Positions 27,382-36,601 of a DNA stretch of 64,000 nucleotides are shown piece after piece. The notes under the pieces were generated by a model that was not told where the DNA came from, did no database searches, and saw only the letters and a program-made list of their open reading frames with translations. Source of the DNA: Brachybacterium sp. YJGR34. Lineage in GTDB: Bacteria; Actinomycetota; Actinomycetes; Actinomycetales; Dermabacteraceae. Every line of letters starts with the position of its first letter. Position 1 is the first letter of the stretch. The position numbers and the translations under genes are program-made. The stretch covers positions 1 to 64,000 of the forward strand of contig NZ_PNFB01000013.1 of NCBI RefSeq assembly GCF_003347015.1. Direction: 5' to 3'.

Positions 27382-29310
27382 GTGCTCGATCAGTCCCCGC
27401 CCTCCGCACGCCCCGCCCCGGCGCTCCCCCGCGCCGTCCGCGCCTCCGGCCTGCGCCCCCTCGACCTGGCGGCGGTGCGGCTGGACCCCGCCGGTCCGCT
27501 GGGCGCCTGGCAGGAGCTCAACGCCGCGGCGACGATCCCGCACTGCATCGCCCAGCTCGAGACCTCCGGCGTGATCGACAACTTCCGGCGCGTCATCGGC
27601 GAGTCCGGGGCGGCGCATCGCGGCTTCGTCTTCGCCGACTCGGACCTGTTCAAGGTCATCGAGGCCGTGGCCTGGGAGATCGGCCGCACCGGGACCACCG
27701 CGCACGATGACTGGCTGGACGAGATGATCGCGCTGGTGGCCCGGGTCCAGGAGCCCAGCGGCTACCTGCACACCTGGATCCAGGGCGTGCACCCGGAGAA
27801 GAAGTTCGCCGAGCTGTGGTGGACCCATGAAATGTACGTGCTGGGCCATTGGCTGCAGGCCGCCATCGCCCTGGACCGCACGGCCGGGCGCCGCGACCTG
27901 CTCGAGCTCGCGCTGCGCTTCGTGGATCTCGTGGACCGCCGCTTCGGACCGGGGCGCGAGGACGGCATCCCCGGCCACCCGGAGATCGAGACGGCCCTCG
28001 TCGAGCTCTACCGCCATACCGGCGAGGAGCGCCACCTGCGCCTGGCCCAGCATCTCGTGGACCAGCGCGGGAGGGATCTGCTGCCCGGCGGCGGTTTCGG
28101 GAACCATTACTTCCAGGACCACCTGCCCGTACGCGAGGCCGTGGACCCCACCGGCCATGCGGTGCGCCAGCTCTACCTCAACGCCGGCGTCACCGACCTC
28201 CACCTCGAGACCGGTGAGGAGGCCCTCGGCACGGTCATGGCCGAGCAGTGGGAGCGGGTCCACACCCGCAAGATGTACCTCTCGGGCGCCTTCGGCTCCC
28301 GTCACCGCGACGAGTCCTTCGGCAACGACTACGAGCTGCCCAGCGACCGCGCCTATGCCGAGACCTGTGCGACGATCGCGGACCTCCAGTGGACCTGGCG
28401 GATGATGCTGGCGCGCGAGGACCCCCGCCACGCCGACGTCATCGAGCGCGAGATCCACAACGCTCTGGCCGCCTCGGTCGACGAGACCGGCACCCGCTTC
28501 TTCTACTCCAACCCCATGCAGCGCCGTCCCGATCGCTTCGACGAGGAGAACGCGCCCGCCGATCGCCAGGAGTGGTACTCCTGCGCCTGCTGCCCGCCCA
28601 ACATCGCCCGTCTCATCGCGCAGCTCGGCGCCTACGTCGCGGCGGTCCGCGAGGACGAGCGCGGGACGAGCCTCGAGCTGCTCCAGCTCGCCGGCGCCTC
28701 GATCACGCTCCCGGAGGCTCTGGGCCGCGGCACGCTCGAGGTGCGCACCGACTACCCCCGCTCCGGCACGATCCACCTCTCCCTGTCCGCGCAGGAGACG
28801 ACGACCGGCGCACGGATCGGGGTGCGGATCCCCGGCTGGGTGCGCAGCGGCACGCTCACCTCCGCCGACGGCACCGCCCGAGCGCTGAGCGAGCCCGAGC
28901 TCGACGCCCAGCGGCTCGAGCTCGGGATCGCCGAGGTCGACGGCGCCCGTCTCGACCTCGACATGCCGCCGCGGTGGACGCTCTCCCACCCCCGAGTGGA
29001 CGCGACCCGCGGCTGTGTCGCGCTCGAGCGCGGCCCGATCGTGCACTGCCTCGAGCAGGCGGACCTGCCCGAGGACGTGGCGGTGGACGACCTGCTGATC
29101 CCCCGCGTCCCCACCGCCCGTCCCGGCGACGACGGGACGCTCCGGGTCACCGTCCTGCACCGCCGTCCCGGCGGCGCTCTCTACGAGGAGGTCACCGAGG
29201 AGTCCCCGGGCGCGGAGACCCGACCGCTGGAGGTCTCCGCCGTGCCCTTCGCCCGCTGGGGGAACCGAGGACCCGGCGCGATGCGCATCTGGCTCCCGCG
29301 CGAGAGCTGA
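27382..29310 (+). CDS. Glycoside hydrolase family 127 protein (beta-L-arabinofuranosidase type)
   Basis: A 642-residue GH127 (former DUF1680) enzyme. The zinc/nucleophile residues known from HypBA1 can be seen: Glu327 and Cys329 in AETCATIA, and the Cys403-Cys404 pair in CACCPPN. Other family segments are SGAFGSRHRDESFGNDYELP and GCVALERGPIVHCLE. The family removes beta-L-arabinofuranose from plant glycans. No signal peptide is present, so it acts on imported oligosaccharides. GTG 27382 has GAGGAG seven bases upstream and is preferred over the ATG at 27298, which lies in the promoter region. It precedes the Lpl-type importer. Confidence 0.9.
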   Translation: MLDQSPPSARPAPALPRAVRASGLRPLDLAAVRLDPAGPLGAWQELNAAATIPHCIAQLETSGVIDNFRRVIGESGAAHRGFVFADSDLFKVIEAVAWEIGRTGTTAHDDWLDEMIALVARVQEPSGYLHTWIQGVHPEKKFAELWWTHEMYVLGHWLQAAIALDRTAGRRDLLELALRFVDLVDRRFGPGREDGIPGHPEIETALVELYRHTGEERHLRLAQHLVDQRGRDLLPGGGFGNHYFQDHLPVREAVDPTGHAVRQLYLNAGVTDLHLETGEEALGTVMAEQWERVHTRKMYLSGAFGSRHRDESFGNDYELPSDRAYAETCATIADLQWTWRMMLAREDPRHADVIEREIHNALAASVDETGTRFFYSNPMQRRPDRFDEENAPADRQEWYSCACCPPNIARLIAQLGAYVAAVREDERGTSLELLQLAGASITLPEALGRGTLEVRTDYPRSGTIHLSLSAQETTTGARIGVRIPGWVRSGTLTSADGTARALSEPELDAQRLELGIAEVDGARLDLDMPPRWTLSHPRVDATRGCVALERGPIVHCLEQADLPEDVAVDDLLIPRVPTARPGDDGTLRVTVLHRRPGGALYEEVTEESPGAETRPLEVSAVPFARWGNRGPGAMRIWLPRES

Positions 29311-29317
29311 CCATCCC

Positions 29318-29342
29318 GGCGGGCCGGTTCCACCGGCCCGCC
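29318..29342 (+). terminator. Hairpin after the GH127 gene
   Basis: Perfect 10-bp stem (GGCGGGCCGG at 29318-29327, CCGGCCCGCC at 29333-29342) with a TTCCA loop, eight bases past the GH127 stop. It could end or attenuate transcription before the importer genes. Confidence 0.7.
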
Positions 29343-29385
29343 GCCCACTCCTCGCCCGCACCGCCGCAGCCCGCCGCCTCCCGAT

Positions 29386-29423
29386 CCTGCAGTTCCCCAC
29401 CCACCCTGCAGTTCCCCACCCAC
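29386..29423 (+). repeat. Tandem 19-bp direct repeat
   Basis: Two identical adjacent copies of the unit CCTGCAGTTCCCCACCCAC (29386-29404 and 29405-29423), ending 12 bases before the start codon of the binding-protein gene. They may be a duplicated regulator site or replication slippage. Confidence 0.75.
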
Positions 29424-29434
29424 CCCAGGAGACG

Positions 29435-31072
29435 ATGATGTCGACCTTTCCCCCTGCCCTCCCCCCTCGTCGCCCCCGTCGGCGCACCGTGCTCGGCGGT
29501 CTCGCCGCGACGGCCGCTGTCGGCGGCTCCCTCGGACTGACCGCCTGCGGAGGCGGGAGCGACGGGGGCAGCACCGAGGGCGAGCTGCGGATCCTGGTGA
29601 TCAAGCACGCCCTGACCAAGCCCATGGCGGAGATGGAGTGGACGAAGACCCTCGAGGAGGCGGCCGGCATGCCGATCGTCTGGGAGGAGGTCAGCGCCGA
29701 CTGGGACCAGAAGAAGTCCACGATGCTCGCCGCCGGCGACGTCCCGGACCTCATCGTGGGCACCCAGGCCATCAACGACACGGACCTGGCCACCTACGGC
29801 ACCCTCTTCGAGGACCTCTCCGACGACCTCGAGTCCCTGCCCAACGTCGCGGCGATGTTCGAGGAGAAGCCGGAGCTGCAGGCTCTCGCCACGCAGCCCG
29901 AGGGGGAGATCTACTCGGTCCCCGGCTACAAGAGGTTCTGGCCGCCCACCGTGCAGCACCAGTACATCAACACCCAGTGGCTCGAGACGCTGGACCTGGA
30001 GGTGCCGACCACCTGGGACGAGCTGTTCGACGTGCTGGTCGCGTTCAAGGAGGGAGATCCCACCGGCACCGGGGCGGAGATCCGTCCCATCGACTGGAGC
30101 CCCGTGGGAACCGGCGGCTTCGGCTACTTCCAGTCGATCCTGCTGCTGGGCAGCACGGGACTGCCGATCTCCGGCGGGGGCGGCCAGGGCTACTTCCTCG
30201 AGGACGGCGTGGTGGGGAACTTCCTCACCGACGAGCGCTACCGCGAGGTGGTCACCTTCCTGGCCCGCTGCCAGGAGGCCGGCCTCCTCTCGGCCGACGT
30301 CATGACCCAGGACTACTCCACCTACCAGTCGGTGGCCCGCGGGCCCGGCGACGGCACCGCGACCGTCGGCTACACCTTCGGTTGGACGCGCTCGGACCGC
30401 TTCGGGCCGGACATCGCCGACCAGTACGAGTCCATCGGCGTGCTGCAGCGCTCGAGGGACCAGTCCGAGCGACTCACCTGGAGCTACGACCAGTACGGCG
30501 AGAACTACCCGGGCAATCAGGTGGTGCTCTCGGCGACCTCGAAGAACAAGGAGGCCGCCCTGGCGGTCATCGACACGTTCTACGAGGAGGAGATGTCGCT
30601 GCAGGTCCTCTTCGGCGACATCGGCCCCAACATCGAGAAGACCGGCGAAGGCTCCTACAAGGTGCTGCCGCCGCCGGACGGCACGGACCCCTCGACCTGG
30701 AAGTGGACCTCCACCCTCGCCGACAACGGTCCGGTGTGGATCCGCGACTCGCTCGAGGTGGAGCTGCCCTCCGACCTCCAGGAGGCCGTGGACGAGTCCG
30801 AGGTGCTGCAGCCGGCCATCGACGCGATGGACCTGGACAAGGACGTGTACCCGGGTCTGTTCATCAAGATGACCAAGGAGGACCTCAACGCCATGAGCCT
30901 GGTGGACACCACGCTCATGAACACCGCGATGACCAGCTTCGCCGAGTGGATCACCAGCGGCGGCATCGACGAGGGCTGGGAGCCCTATCTCGCGACCGTC
31001 GAGGAGTCCGGCGTGCGCGACAACATCGCGACGATGCAGAAGTACTACGACGAGTACATGGCCTCGAAATGA
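29435..31072 (+). CDS. LplA-type extracellular solute-binding lipoprotein
   Basis: A 545-residue binding protein with a twin-arginine leader (PRRRTVLGG) and lipobox Cys38 (LTAC). The length and motifs (IYSVPGYKRFWPPTVQHQYIN, TTWDELFDVLVAFKEGDP) fit the large LplA/YtcQ-like group that feeds LplB/LplC permeases. It captures oligosaccharides for the permeases that follow, which overlap it by four bases. AGGAGACG precedes the start. The 5' region carries a hairpin and a tandem repeat. Confidence 0.9.
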   Translation: MMSTFPPALPPRRPRRRTVLGGLAATAAVGGSLGLTACGGGSDGGSTEGELRILVIKHALTKPMAEMEWTKTLEEAAGMPIVWEEVSADWDQKKSTMLAAGDVPDLIVGTQAINDTDLATYGTLFEDLSDDLESLPNVAAMFEEKPELQALATQPEGEIYSVPGYKRFWPPTVQHQYINTQWLETLDLEVPTTWDELFDVLVAFKEGDPTGTGAEIRPIDWSPVGTGGFGYFQSILLLGSTGLPISGGGGQGYFLEDGVVGNFLTDERYREVVTFLARCQEAGLLSADVMTQDYSTYQSVARGPGDGTATVGYTFGWTRSDRFGPDIADQYESIGVLQRSRDQSERLTWSYDQYGENYPGNQVVLSATSKNKEAALAVIDTFYEEEMSLQVLFGDIGPNIEKTGEGSYKVLPPPDGTDPSTWKWTSTLADNGPVWIRDSLEVELPSDLQEAVDESEVLQPAIDAMDLDKDVYPGLFIKMTKEDLNAMSLVDTTLMNTAMTSFAEWITSGGIDEGWEPYLATVEESGVRDNIATMQKYYDEYMASK

Positions 31073-32070
31073 GCATCGGGACCACCACAGGCACGGACGC
31101 CGCGAGTCGGCGTCCTGGACGCACCGCCGCTCCGCCCGCGTCCGGTGCGGAGCGGCGGGGGCCGGTGGCGCGGATGCGCCGCCACCTGGGCCGCTACTGG
31201 CAGCTGTGGGTGATGCTCGCTCCCGCGCTGATCGTCGTCATCGTCTTCGCCTACATCCCCATGTACGGGATCCAGCTCGCGTTCCGCGAGTTCGACCCCA
31301 CCAAGGGGCTGACCGGCGGGGAGTGGGTGGGGCTGAAATACTTCAGACAGTTCTTCGAGAGCCCGCTGTTCTGGGACCTCATGCGGAACACGATCGTCAT
31401 CTCGCTGTCGACGCTCGTGCTGGGCTTCCTCGCCCCGGTCCTCCTGGCGCTGGTGATCAACCAGATCCTGCACTCGCGCCTCAAGCGCTTCGTGCAGACG
31501 GTCACCTACCTGCCGCACTTCATCTCCATCGTGGTGATCGTGGGCATGCTCCAGGTGTTCCTCTCGCCGGAGACCGGGCTCATCACCCGCTTCCTGGCGC
31601 TGTTCGGTCTGGACGACATCAACTACCTGGGCAGCACCACGGCCTTCGTGCCCGTGTACGTGCTCTCCGACATCTGGCAGCACACCGGGTGGAACAGCAT
31701 CATCTACCTCGCCGCCCTCGCCGGGGTGAGCACGCATCTGTACGAGGCGGCGCGCATCGACGGCGCCTCCCGGCTGCAGATCATCCGCCACGTCGACATC
31801 CCGGCCCTCGTCCCCACGATGGTCATCCTGATGATCCTCAACATGGGCGGGGTGCTGGCCACGGGATTCGAGAAGATCTTCCTGATGCAGAACACCCTGA
31901 ACCTGCCGGTCTCCGAGGTCATCGCGACCTACACGTACAAGATCGGCATCCTCTCCAGCCAGTTCAGCTACTCCACGGCGATCGGGCTGTTCAACACCGT
32001 CATCAACTTCGCGTTCCTGGTGCTGGCCAATCAGATCTCGAAGCGCGTCACCGACACGAGCCTGTGGTGA
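31069..32070 (+). CDS. Carbohydrate ABC permease (LplB type)
   Basis: A 333-residue permease. A disordered basic tail is followed by WQLWVMLAPALIVVIVFAYIPMYGIQLAFREFDP, split across the first helix, a pattern typical of LplB. The EAA loop is LYEAARIDGASRLQIIRHVDIP, and TGFEKIFLMQNTLN is also typical. It overlaps the binding-protein stop (ATGA) and works with the LplC-type permease nine bases downstream. No ATPase is encoded nearby. Confidence 0.92.
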   Translation: MSIGTTTGTDAASRRPGRTAAPPASGAERRGPVARMRRHLGRYWQLWVMLAPALIVVIVFAYIPMYGIQLAFREFDPTKGLTGGEWVGLKYFRQFFESPLFWDLMRNTIVISLSTLVLGFLAPVLLALVINQILHSRLKRFVQTVTYLPHFISIVVIVGMLQVFLSPETGLITRFLALFGLDDINYLGSTTAFVPVYVLSDIWQHTGWNSIIYLAALAGVSTHLYEAARIDGASRLQIIRHVDIPALVPTMVILMILNMGGVLATGFEKIFLMQNTLNLPVSEVIATYTYKIGILSSQFSYSTAIGLFNTVINFAFLVLANQISKRVTDTSLW

Positions 32071-32078
32071 GGGGACCC

Positions 32079-33023
32079 ATGAGCACCGACACCCTGCGCA
32101 CCGCGCGCACGCGCCGCCTGAGTCGACGAGTGGGCCGACGGCTGGGCCGCAGCGACCTGCTCTTCATGAGCGTCATCTCCCTCATCCTGGCCGCCGTCCT
32201 GTTCGCCACGCTGTATCCGCTGTACTTCGTGCTGATCGCCTCGATCAGCGATCCGACGGCGGTGGCGACCGGTCGGGTCCTGCTCCTGCCCAAGAATCTG
32301 AGCCTCTTCGGGTACGAGCAGATCCTGGCCGACTCCCGGATCTGGACGGGCTACCGCAACACCCTGGTCTACAGCGTGGTGGGGACGATGCTGAACCTCG
32401 TGGTGACGCTGCCGGCGGCCTATGCGCTCTCGCGGCGCGAGTTCCGCCCCCGGCGTCCGCTCATGCTGTTCTTCGCCTTCACGATGTTCTTCAGCGGCGG
32501 GCTGATCCCCACCTACCTGCTGTACAAGGACCTGGGCCTGCTGGACAACTGGCTGGTGTTCATCCTCCCCTCGGCGCTGAACGTCTTCAACCTGATCATC
32601 GCGCGGGCGTTCTTCGAGAACTCCCTGCCCGAGGAGCTCTTCGAGGCCGCGATGATCGACGGGGTGGACTACTTCCGGTTCTTCACCACGATCGCGCTGC
32701 CCCTGTCGAAGGCGCTGATCTCGGTGATCGGCCTGTACTACCTGGTCTTCCACTGGAACGACTTCTTCACCGGCCTGGTCTTCGTGCGCGACTACGACAA
32801 GCAGCCCCTGCAGATCGTGCTGCGGGACATCCTGCTGTCCAATCAGGCGTTCTCCGGCGGGGCGGGCGGCGCCGGCGGGTCCGGCGGCGCCTACGGCCAG
32901 CGCTATGCGGACCAGATCAAGTACGGGGTCATCATCGTCTCGACCCTGCCGGTGATCATCCTGTATCCCTTCCTCCAGAAGTACTTCGAGAAGGGCGTGC
33001 TGATCGGGTCGGTGAAGGGATGA
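32079..33023 (+). CDS. Carbohydrate ABC permease (LplC type)
   Basis: A 314-residue permease. The family features are LYPLYFVLIASISDP, MFFSGGLIPTYLLYKDLGL, and the EAA-type loop LFEAAMIDGVDYFRFFTTIALP. Near the C terminus there is a glycine/alanine-rich stretch (SGGAGGAGGSGGAYG) inserted before the last helix. GAGGGGA lies upstream. Its stop overlaps the start of the DUF624 gene. Confidence 0.92.
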   Translation: MSTDTLRTARTRRLSRRVGRRLGRSDLLFMSVISLILAAVLFATLYPLYFVLIASISDPTAVATGRVLLLPKNLSLFGYEQILADSRIWTGYRNTLVYSVVGTMLNLVVTLPAAYALSRREFRPRRPLMLFFAFTMFFSGGLIPTYLLYKDLGLLDNWLVFILPSALNVFNLIIARAFFENSLPEELFEAAMIDGVDYFRFFTTIALPLSKALISVIGLYYLVFHWNDFFTGLVFVRDYDKQPLQIVLRDILLSNQAFSGGAGGAGGSGGAYGQRYADQIKYGVIIVSTLPVIILYPFLQKYFEKGVLIGSVKG

Positions 33024-33694
33024 GCACGGCGAACCCCGCGCGGCCGCGACGACTCATGCCGCAGCTGGTGCGCTGGCACCTGGGGCTGGGCGAGCTCGCC
33101 CTGCGCCTGTTCCTGCTGAACCTGCTCTGGGTGCTGGGGGTCCTCGCCGGCGGCATCGTGCTGGGGATCGCGCCGGCGACCGCCGCGCTGCATGCCGTGC
33201 TGCGGCAGGACCGGATCGAGGGCGTGCACGAGGCCGAGGGCACCTCGCCGCCCCCTCGCGGGACGCTGTGGGCGGAGTTCTGGGCGGCCTGGCGCGGCGA
33301 GTTCGTGCGGGCCACGCGCCTGGGTGCCGTGCTCGCAACCGGATGGGCGCTGCTGCTCGCAGACCGCTGGGTGCTCTCCGCCCTGGATCTGGGGACTGCG
33401 GGCCCCGCGGCGAGCGGCATCGTGGTGCTGCTGACCGTTGCTCTGGCGCTGGTCACCGTCGTGGTGTGGCCGCTCGCGGCTCACTTCGAGGATCCACTGC
33501 GCACGGTGCTGCGGATGGTGCTGACGGTCCTGGTCGCGCGGCCCGGCCTCACCCTCTCCGTCCTCGTGGTGCTCGGCGCCGCGGCCGCGATCTGGCAGTC
33601 CCTGCCGGGGCTGGTCCCGGTGTTCGGCCTGGCGCTCCCCTGCTGGGTCGTCACCTTCCTGGTGTGGCGCTCCGGGGTGCTGCCCCGGGAGTGA
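33020..33694 (+). CDS. DUF624 (YesL-like) membrane protein
   Basis: A 224-residue membrane protein with about five hydrophobic helices. The N-terminal LFLLNLLWVLGVLAGGIVLG and ATAALHAVLR resemble YesL/DUF624 proteins. These commonly sit beside Lpl-type oligosaccharide importers in rhamnogalacturonan or arabinan operons, but their function is unknown. The start overlaps the LplC-type stop by four bases, making it the last gene of the operon. It is convergent with the second family-5 binding protein, 62 bp away. Confidence 0.83.
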   Translation: MSTANPARPRRLMPQLVRWHLGLGELALRLFLLNLLWVLGVLAGGIVLGIAPATAALHAVLRQDRIEGVHEAEGTSPPPRGTLWAEFWAAWRGEFVRATRLGAVLATGWALLLADRWVLSALDLGTAGPAASGIVVLLTVALALVTVVVWPLAAHFEDPLRTVLRMVLTVLVARPGLTLSVLVVLGAAAAIWQSLPGLVPVFGLALPCWVVTFLVWRSGVLPRE

Positions 33695-33756
33695 GACGCG
33701 CCGATGGCCCAGGAGGATCATGCCCCCCGGGCCGTCGCCGCTCGTCGGCAGAGCCG

Positions 33757-35580
33757 TCAGCTGCCGATCCGGGTGATCTCGAAGAGCCATTGGTTGCCCG
33801 CGCCGCGGAACATCGGCGGGGCGTAGTCGTTCTCCTCGGTGGGCCAGTTCGCCCAGTTGCTGGCGTTGAACTCGAAGAACTCATCGGGCCGGTACATGAG
33901 CGGGAAGGCCGGCACCTCGGCGCGATAGAGATCGTCGAGGGCGACCAGCGCCACCTTCTTCTCGGCGTCCTCGACCGCCGCGGCCGCATCCTGCAGCAGA
34001 TCGTTGACCTGGTCGTTCTCCCACCGCCCGTAGTTGCGGTACGCCCGCTCACCGGCGGGGGCCAGATCGACGTTGCTCATCACGTCGCTGAAGCGCTGCC
34101 ACGGCGTGGAGGGCCCCGTGCCGGCCACGGACCAGCAGCACAGGTCGAAGTCCCCGTTCTGGATCGCGGTCTGGGTCTGGGCCTGCTGCGGGAAGTTCGT
34201 CGCCGCGTCCACACCGATCGCCTGGAAGTTCTTCGCCACGATCTCCAGCGCCGCGTTCCAGTCGGTCCAGCCCTGCGGCGTGATGAGCTTCCACGGCCCC
34301 AGCTTCTGACCGTCCTTGGCGTAGATCCCGTCCTCGCCCTTGGCGTAGCCGGCCTCCTCGAGCAGCGACTCCGCCCTCGCGGCGTCGTAGACCCAGCCGT
34401 CAGCCTCGGCCTTCTCCCGATCCAGCCACTGGTCCTCGGCGCCGTCGGGGATCACCAGCGAGGCCAGCACCTGCGACGAATACCCCGACATCGCGGTCTC
34501 CGCGATCGAGGCGTAGTCGACGGCGTGGGCGAGCGCCTTGCGCACCAACGGATCGTCCAGACCCGGCCGCGCCGTGTTCATGATGAACATCGGCATCGAG
34601 CCCGGGAGATAGTACGGCTTGTCACGAAGGTAGGTCCCCACCGGCTTGTCCGCCTCCCACATCTTCCAGATCTGCGGAACGAACTGCTGCATGACGTCGA
34701 GCTCGCCGTTCTGGAACTTGATGTTGCCGTCCTCTGCGGACTTGAAGATGGGATGGATGATCTTGGACATCGCCGGGAGGCCCCCGTGCATCGAAGTCCC
34801 CCAATAGTCCTCGTGCCGTGCCAGCACGATCTGGGTCTGGTCGGCGAGCTCGAGAGTGAAGGGGCCCGTGCCGATCGGCTCCATCGTCTCCCAGGACGCG
34901 ATCGCGCCCCCGCTGTCCGCGGCAGCCTGCTCGAACTGCGCCTTGTTCACGATGGGCTGTGTGGCCAGCGTGTTCAGTACCGAGTCGACGTTCCTGCGCT
35001 CCTGGTTGATCGCCAGGCTGAGAGTGGTGCCCTCGGCCGTCATCTCGTCGACCTCGGTCCAGATGCCCGCGATGCCCAGGCCCGGATCGATCTTCCCGAG
35101 CTCGAAGGTGTACAGCACGTCGTCCGCCGTGAATTCCGATCCGTCGTGCCAGGTCACGCCCTCCTGGAGGGTGAGGGTGATCGACTCGGTGCCGTTGATC
35201 TCGTGCGAAGCGGCCAGGCCCGGAAGGAGTTCGCCAGTCAGGATGTCGAAGCGCAGCAGCGTCTCGTAGACGTACTGGGCGGCGTTGCCGGCGGAGGGCC
35301 AGGCGGGCGAGGCGGCGAAGGTGTTGAAGTTCGTCGGCGGGCTCCACTGGAAGCCCGCGATGAACAGATGGTCCGCCGTCGCCCCGTCCCGACCTGCACC
35401 GGCCCTCCCGTTGTTCCCGATGCCGACCAGTTCTCCGCTGTCGCTCGCTCCGCCGCCACCGCCTCCCATCGCACCGCCGCAGGCGGCCAGAGCAGCGGCG
35501 CCTCCGAGGGCGCCTCCAGCAGTCAGGAATCCTCGCCGTGTCGCGCGGGCCGTGCCGCTCTGTGCTGAGCGCTGGTTCAT
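33757..35580 (-). CDS. Family 5 extracellular solute-binding lipoprotein (orphan paralogue)
   Basis: A 607-residue binding protein with leader TRRGFLTAGG and lipobox Cys34. It is exactly the same length as the protein at 9356-11179 and aligns to it without net gaps (constant offset 24,401 bases). From about residue 345 to 470 the two differ at only a few positions, while the N-terminal third and the segment around residues 245-310 differ more. No permease or ATPase lies nearby, so it probably uses the importer at 5604-9346. It follows the PhyH gene by 64 bases and is likely co-transcribed with it. Its ligand may be related to, but not the same as, that of its twin. Confidence 0.9.
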   Translation of the reverse strand: MNQRSAQSGTARATRRGFLTAGGALGGAAALAACGGAMGGGGGGASDSGELVGIGNNGRAGAGRDGATADHLFIAGFQWSPPTNFNTFAASPAWPSAGNAAQYVYETLLRFDILTGELLPGLAASHEINGTESITLTLQEGVTWHDGSEFTADDVLYTFELGKIDPGLGIAGIWTEVDEMTAEGTTLSLAINQERRNVDSVLNTLATQPIVNKAQFEQAAADSGGAIASWETMEPIGTGPFTLELADQTQIVLARHEDYWGTSMHGGLPAMSKIIHPIFKSAEDGNIKFQNGELDVMQQFVPQIWKMWEADKPVGTYLRDKPYYLPGSMPMFIMNTARPGLDDPLVRKALAHAVDYASIAETAMSGYSSQVLASLVIPDGAEDQWLDREKAEADGWVYDAARAESLLEEAGYAKGEDGIYAKDGQKLGPWKLITPQGWTDWNAALEIVAKNFQAIGVDAATNFPQQAQTQTAIQNGDFDLCCWSVAGTGPSTPWQRFSDVMSNVDLAPAGERAYRNYGRWENDQVNDLLQDAAAAVEDAEKKVALVALDDLYRAEVPAFPLMYRPDEFFEFNASNWANWPTEENDYAPPMFRGAGNQWLFEITRIGS

Positions 35581-35644
35581 GATCGTCCTGCATCTCTGCG
35601 ACGGACGCCGCGGTGTGATGCGACCGGCGTGCTTCCCGACGTCC

Positions 35645-36535
35645 TCAGCGGTCGCATCCGCCCTCCTTGTCCGGACGGGAGTGCGGGCGCGCGATGTCGC
35701 TGGTCCCCTTGTAGCCGTACGGATCCTCCCCGGCGACCATCACGATGTCGCGGAAGTCGTGCTTGCCCACGTGGACCCCCTCCGGCATCGCCTGCCAGGG
35801 CAGCAGCGATTCGGCACTCATGTAGTGATTCGCCAGCGCACGGCGATAGCCGTGCTCGCCGGAGTTCTGGAGGGAGCGGTGCAGCAGGTAGCCGTTGAAG
35901 ATGATCGCGCTCCCGGCCGGGATCTCGACGGGGACCGCGTCGGCGTCGTCCCACGGGAAGTCGTAGGCCTCGATCGTGCAGTCGAAAGCGGGATCGTTCT
36001 GCTCGCGGTCCGGATAGAGCACGCCGCGGCGGTGGGAGCCCGGCAGCACCCACAGGCATCCGTTCTCGATGGTCGCGTCATCCAGGGCGATCCATGCCGC
36101 CGTCAGGGAGCGGTCGCGGGTGGGGATGAAGTACTCGTCCTGATGCCAGGCCTGTCCGGGCTTGCCCTCGGACTTGATGAAGAGCATCGATTGCATGGCT
36201 TTGACATTGGGGCCGATCACCCGGGTGAGGACATCGAGGATCCGTGGCGCCTTCAGCGCCTCGAGGGCCACCTCGGAGATCTTGTGCGGGTAGTGGATGC
36301 ACAGGAACTGGCGCATCAGCTCCTCGGTGTCCGCCGTGGCGGAGACGTCGACCGGCGCGGCATCCACCTCGCCGAGCTCGCCCCGACAGATCCGGGCGGC
36401 GTCGCGCCGGAGGGAGGCGACGAGGTCGGCGTCGATCGCGTCCTCGAGGATGACGAATCCGTCGCGCTCGTAGTCGTCCACGAGTCGCTCATGACGGGGA
36501 TCGGTATGCGGGGTGACGGCGAACTGTGTGGTCAT
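35645..36535 (-). CDS. Phytanoyl-CoA dioxygenase (PhyH) family protein
   Basis: A 296-residue Fe(II)/2-oxoglutarate-dependent oxygenase of the PhyH family. The metal triad is visible as HQDEYF (His and Asp) and LLHRS (second His); the 2-oxoglutarate Arg is probably in HGYRRAL. Such enzymes hydroxylate small molecules in the cytosol, not necessarily phytanoyl-CoA. It is divergent from an AraC regulator and upstream of the orphan family-5 binding protein, so the imported ligand or a product of it may be its substrate. No Shine-Dalgarno is obvious. Confidence 0.87.
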   Translation of the reverse strand: MTTQFAVTPHTDPRHERLVDDYERDGFVILEDAIDADLVASLRRDAARICRGELGEVDAAPVDVSATADTEELMRQFLCIHYPHKISEVALEALKAPRILDVLTRVIGPNVKAMQSMLFIKSEGKPGQAWHQDEYFIPTRDRSLTAAWIALDDATIENGCLWVLPGSHRRGVLYPDREQNDPAFDCTIEAYDFPWDDADAVPVEIPAGSAIIFNGYLLHRSLQNSGEHGYRRALANHYMSAESLLPWQAMPEGVHVGKHDFRDIVMVAGEDPYGYKGTSDIARPHSRPDKEGGCDR

Positions 36536-36561
36536 GATGGCCAGTACAGCGAAGGAACACA

Positions 36562-36579
36562 CTGTGGTCCATGCCACAG
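36562..36579. promoter_or_regulatory. Palindrome between the PhyH and AraC genes
   Basis: CTGTGG (36562-36567), 6-base spacer, CCACAG (36574-36579), in the 66-bp divergent intergenic region. It is a candidate control site shared by both genes. AraC proteins usually prefer direct repeats, so another factor is possible. Confidence 0.45.
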
Positions 36580-36601
36580 GATTGCGGTTCAATGACTGAT
36601 C

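Noticed and set aside
27286..29793. An 835-codon minus-strand frame
   Set aside because: It is antisense to the GH127 gene and the binding-protein start, both of which have clear family motifs.
33695..33756. Possible terminator GGCCC...GGGCC between the DUF624 and binding-protein genes
   Set aside because: The stem is only five pairs before mismatches, too weak to call.
33268..35568. A 766-codon plus-strand frame
   Set aside because: It overlaps the DUF624 gene and lies antisense to the family-5 binding-protein gene; the protein has no recognisable domain.
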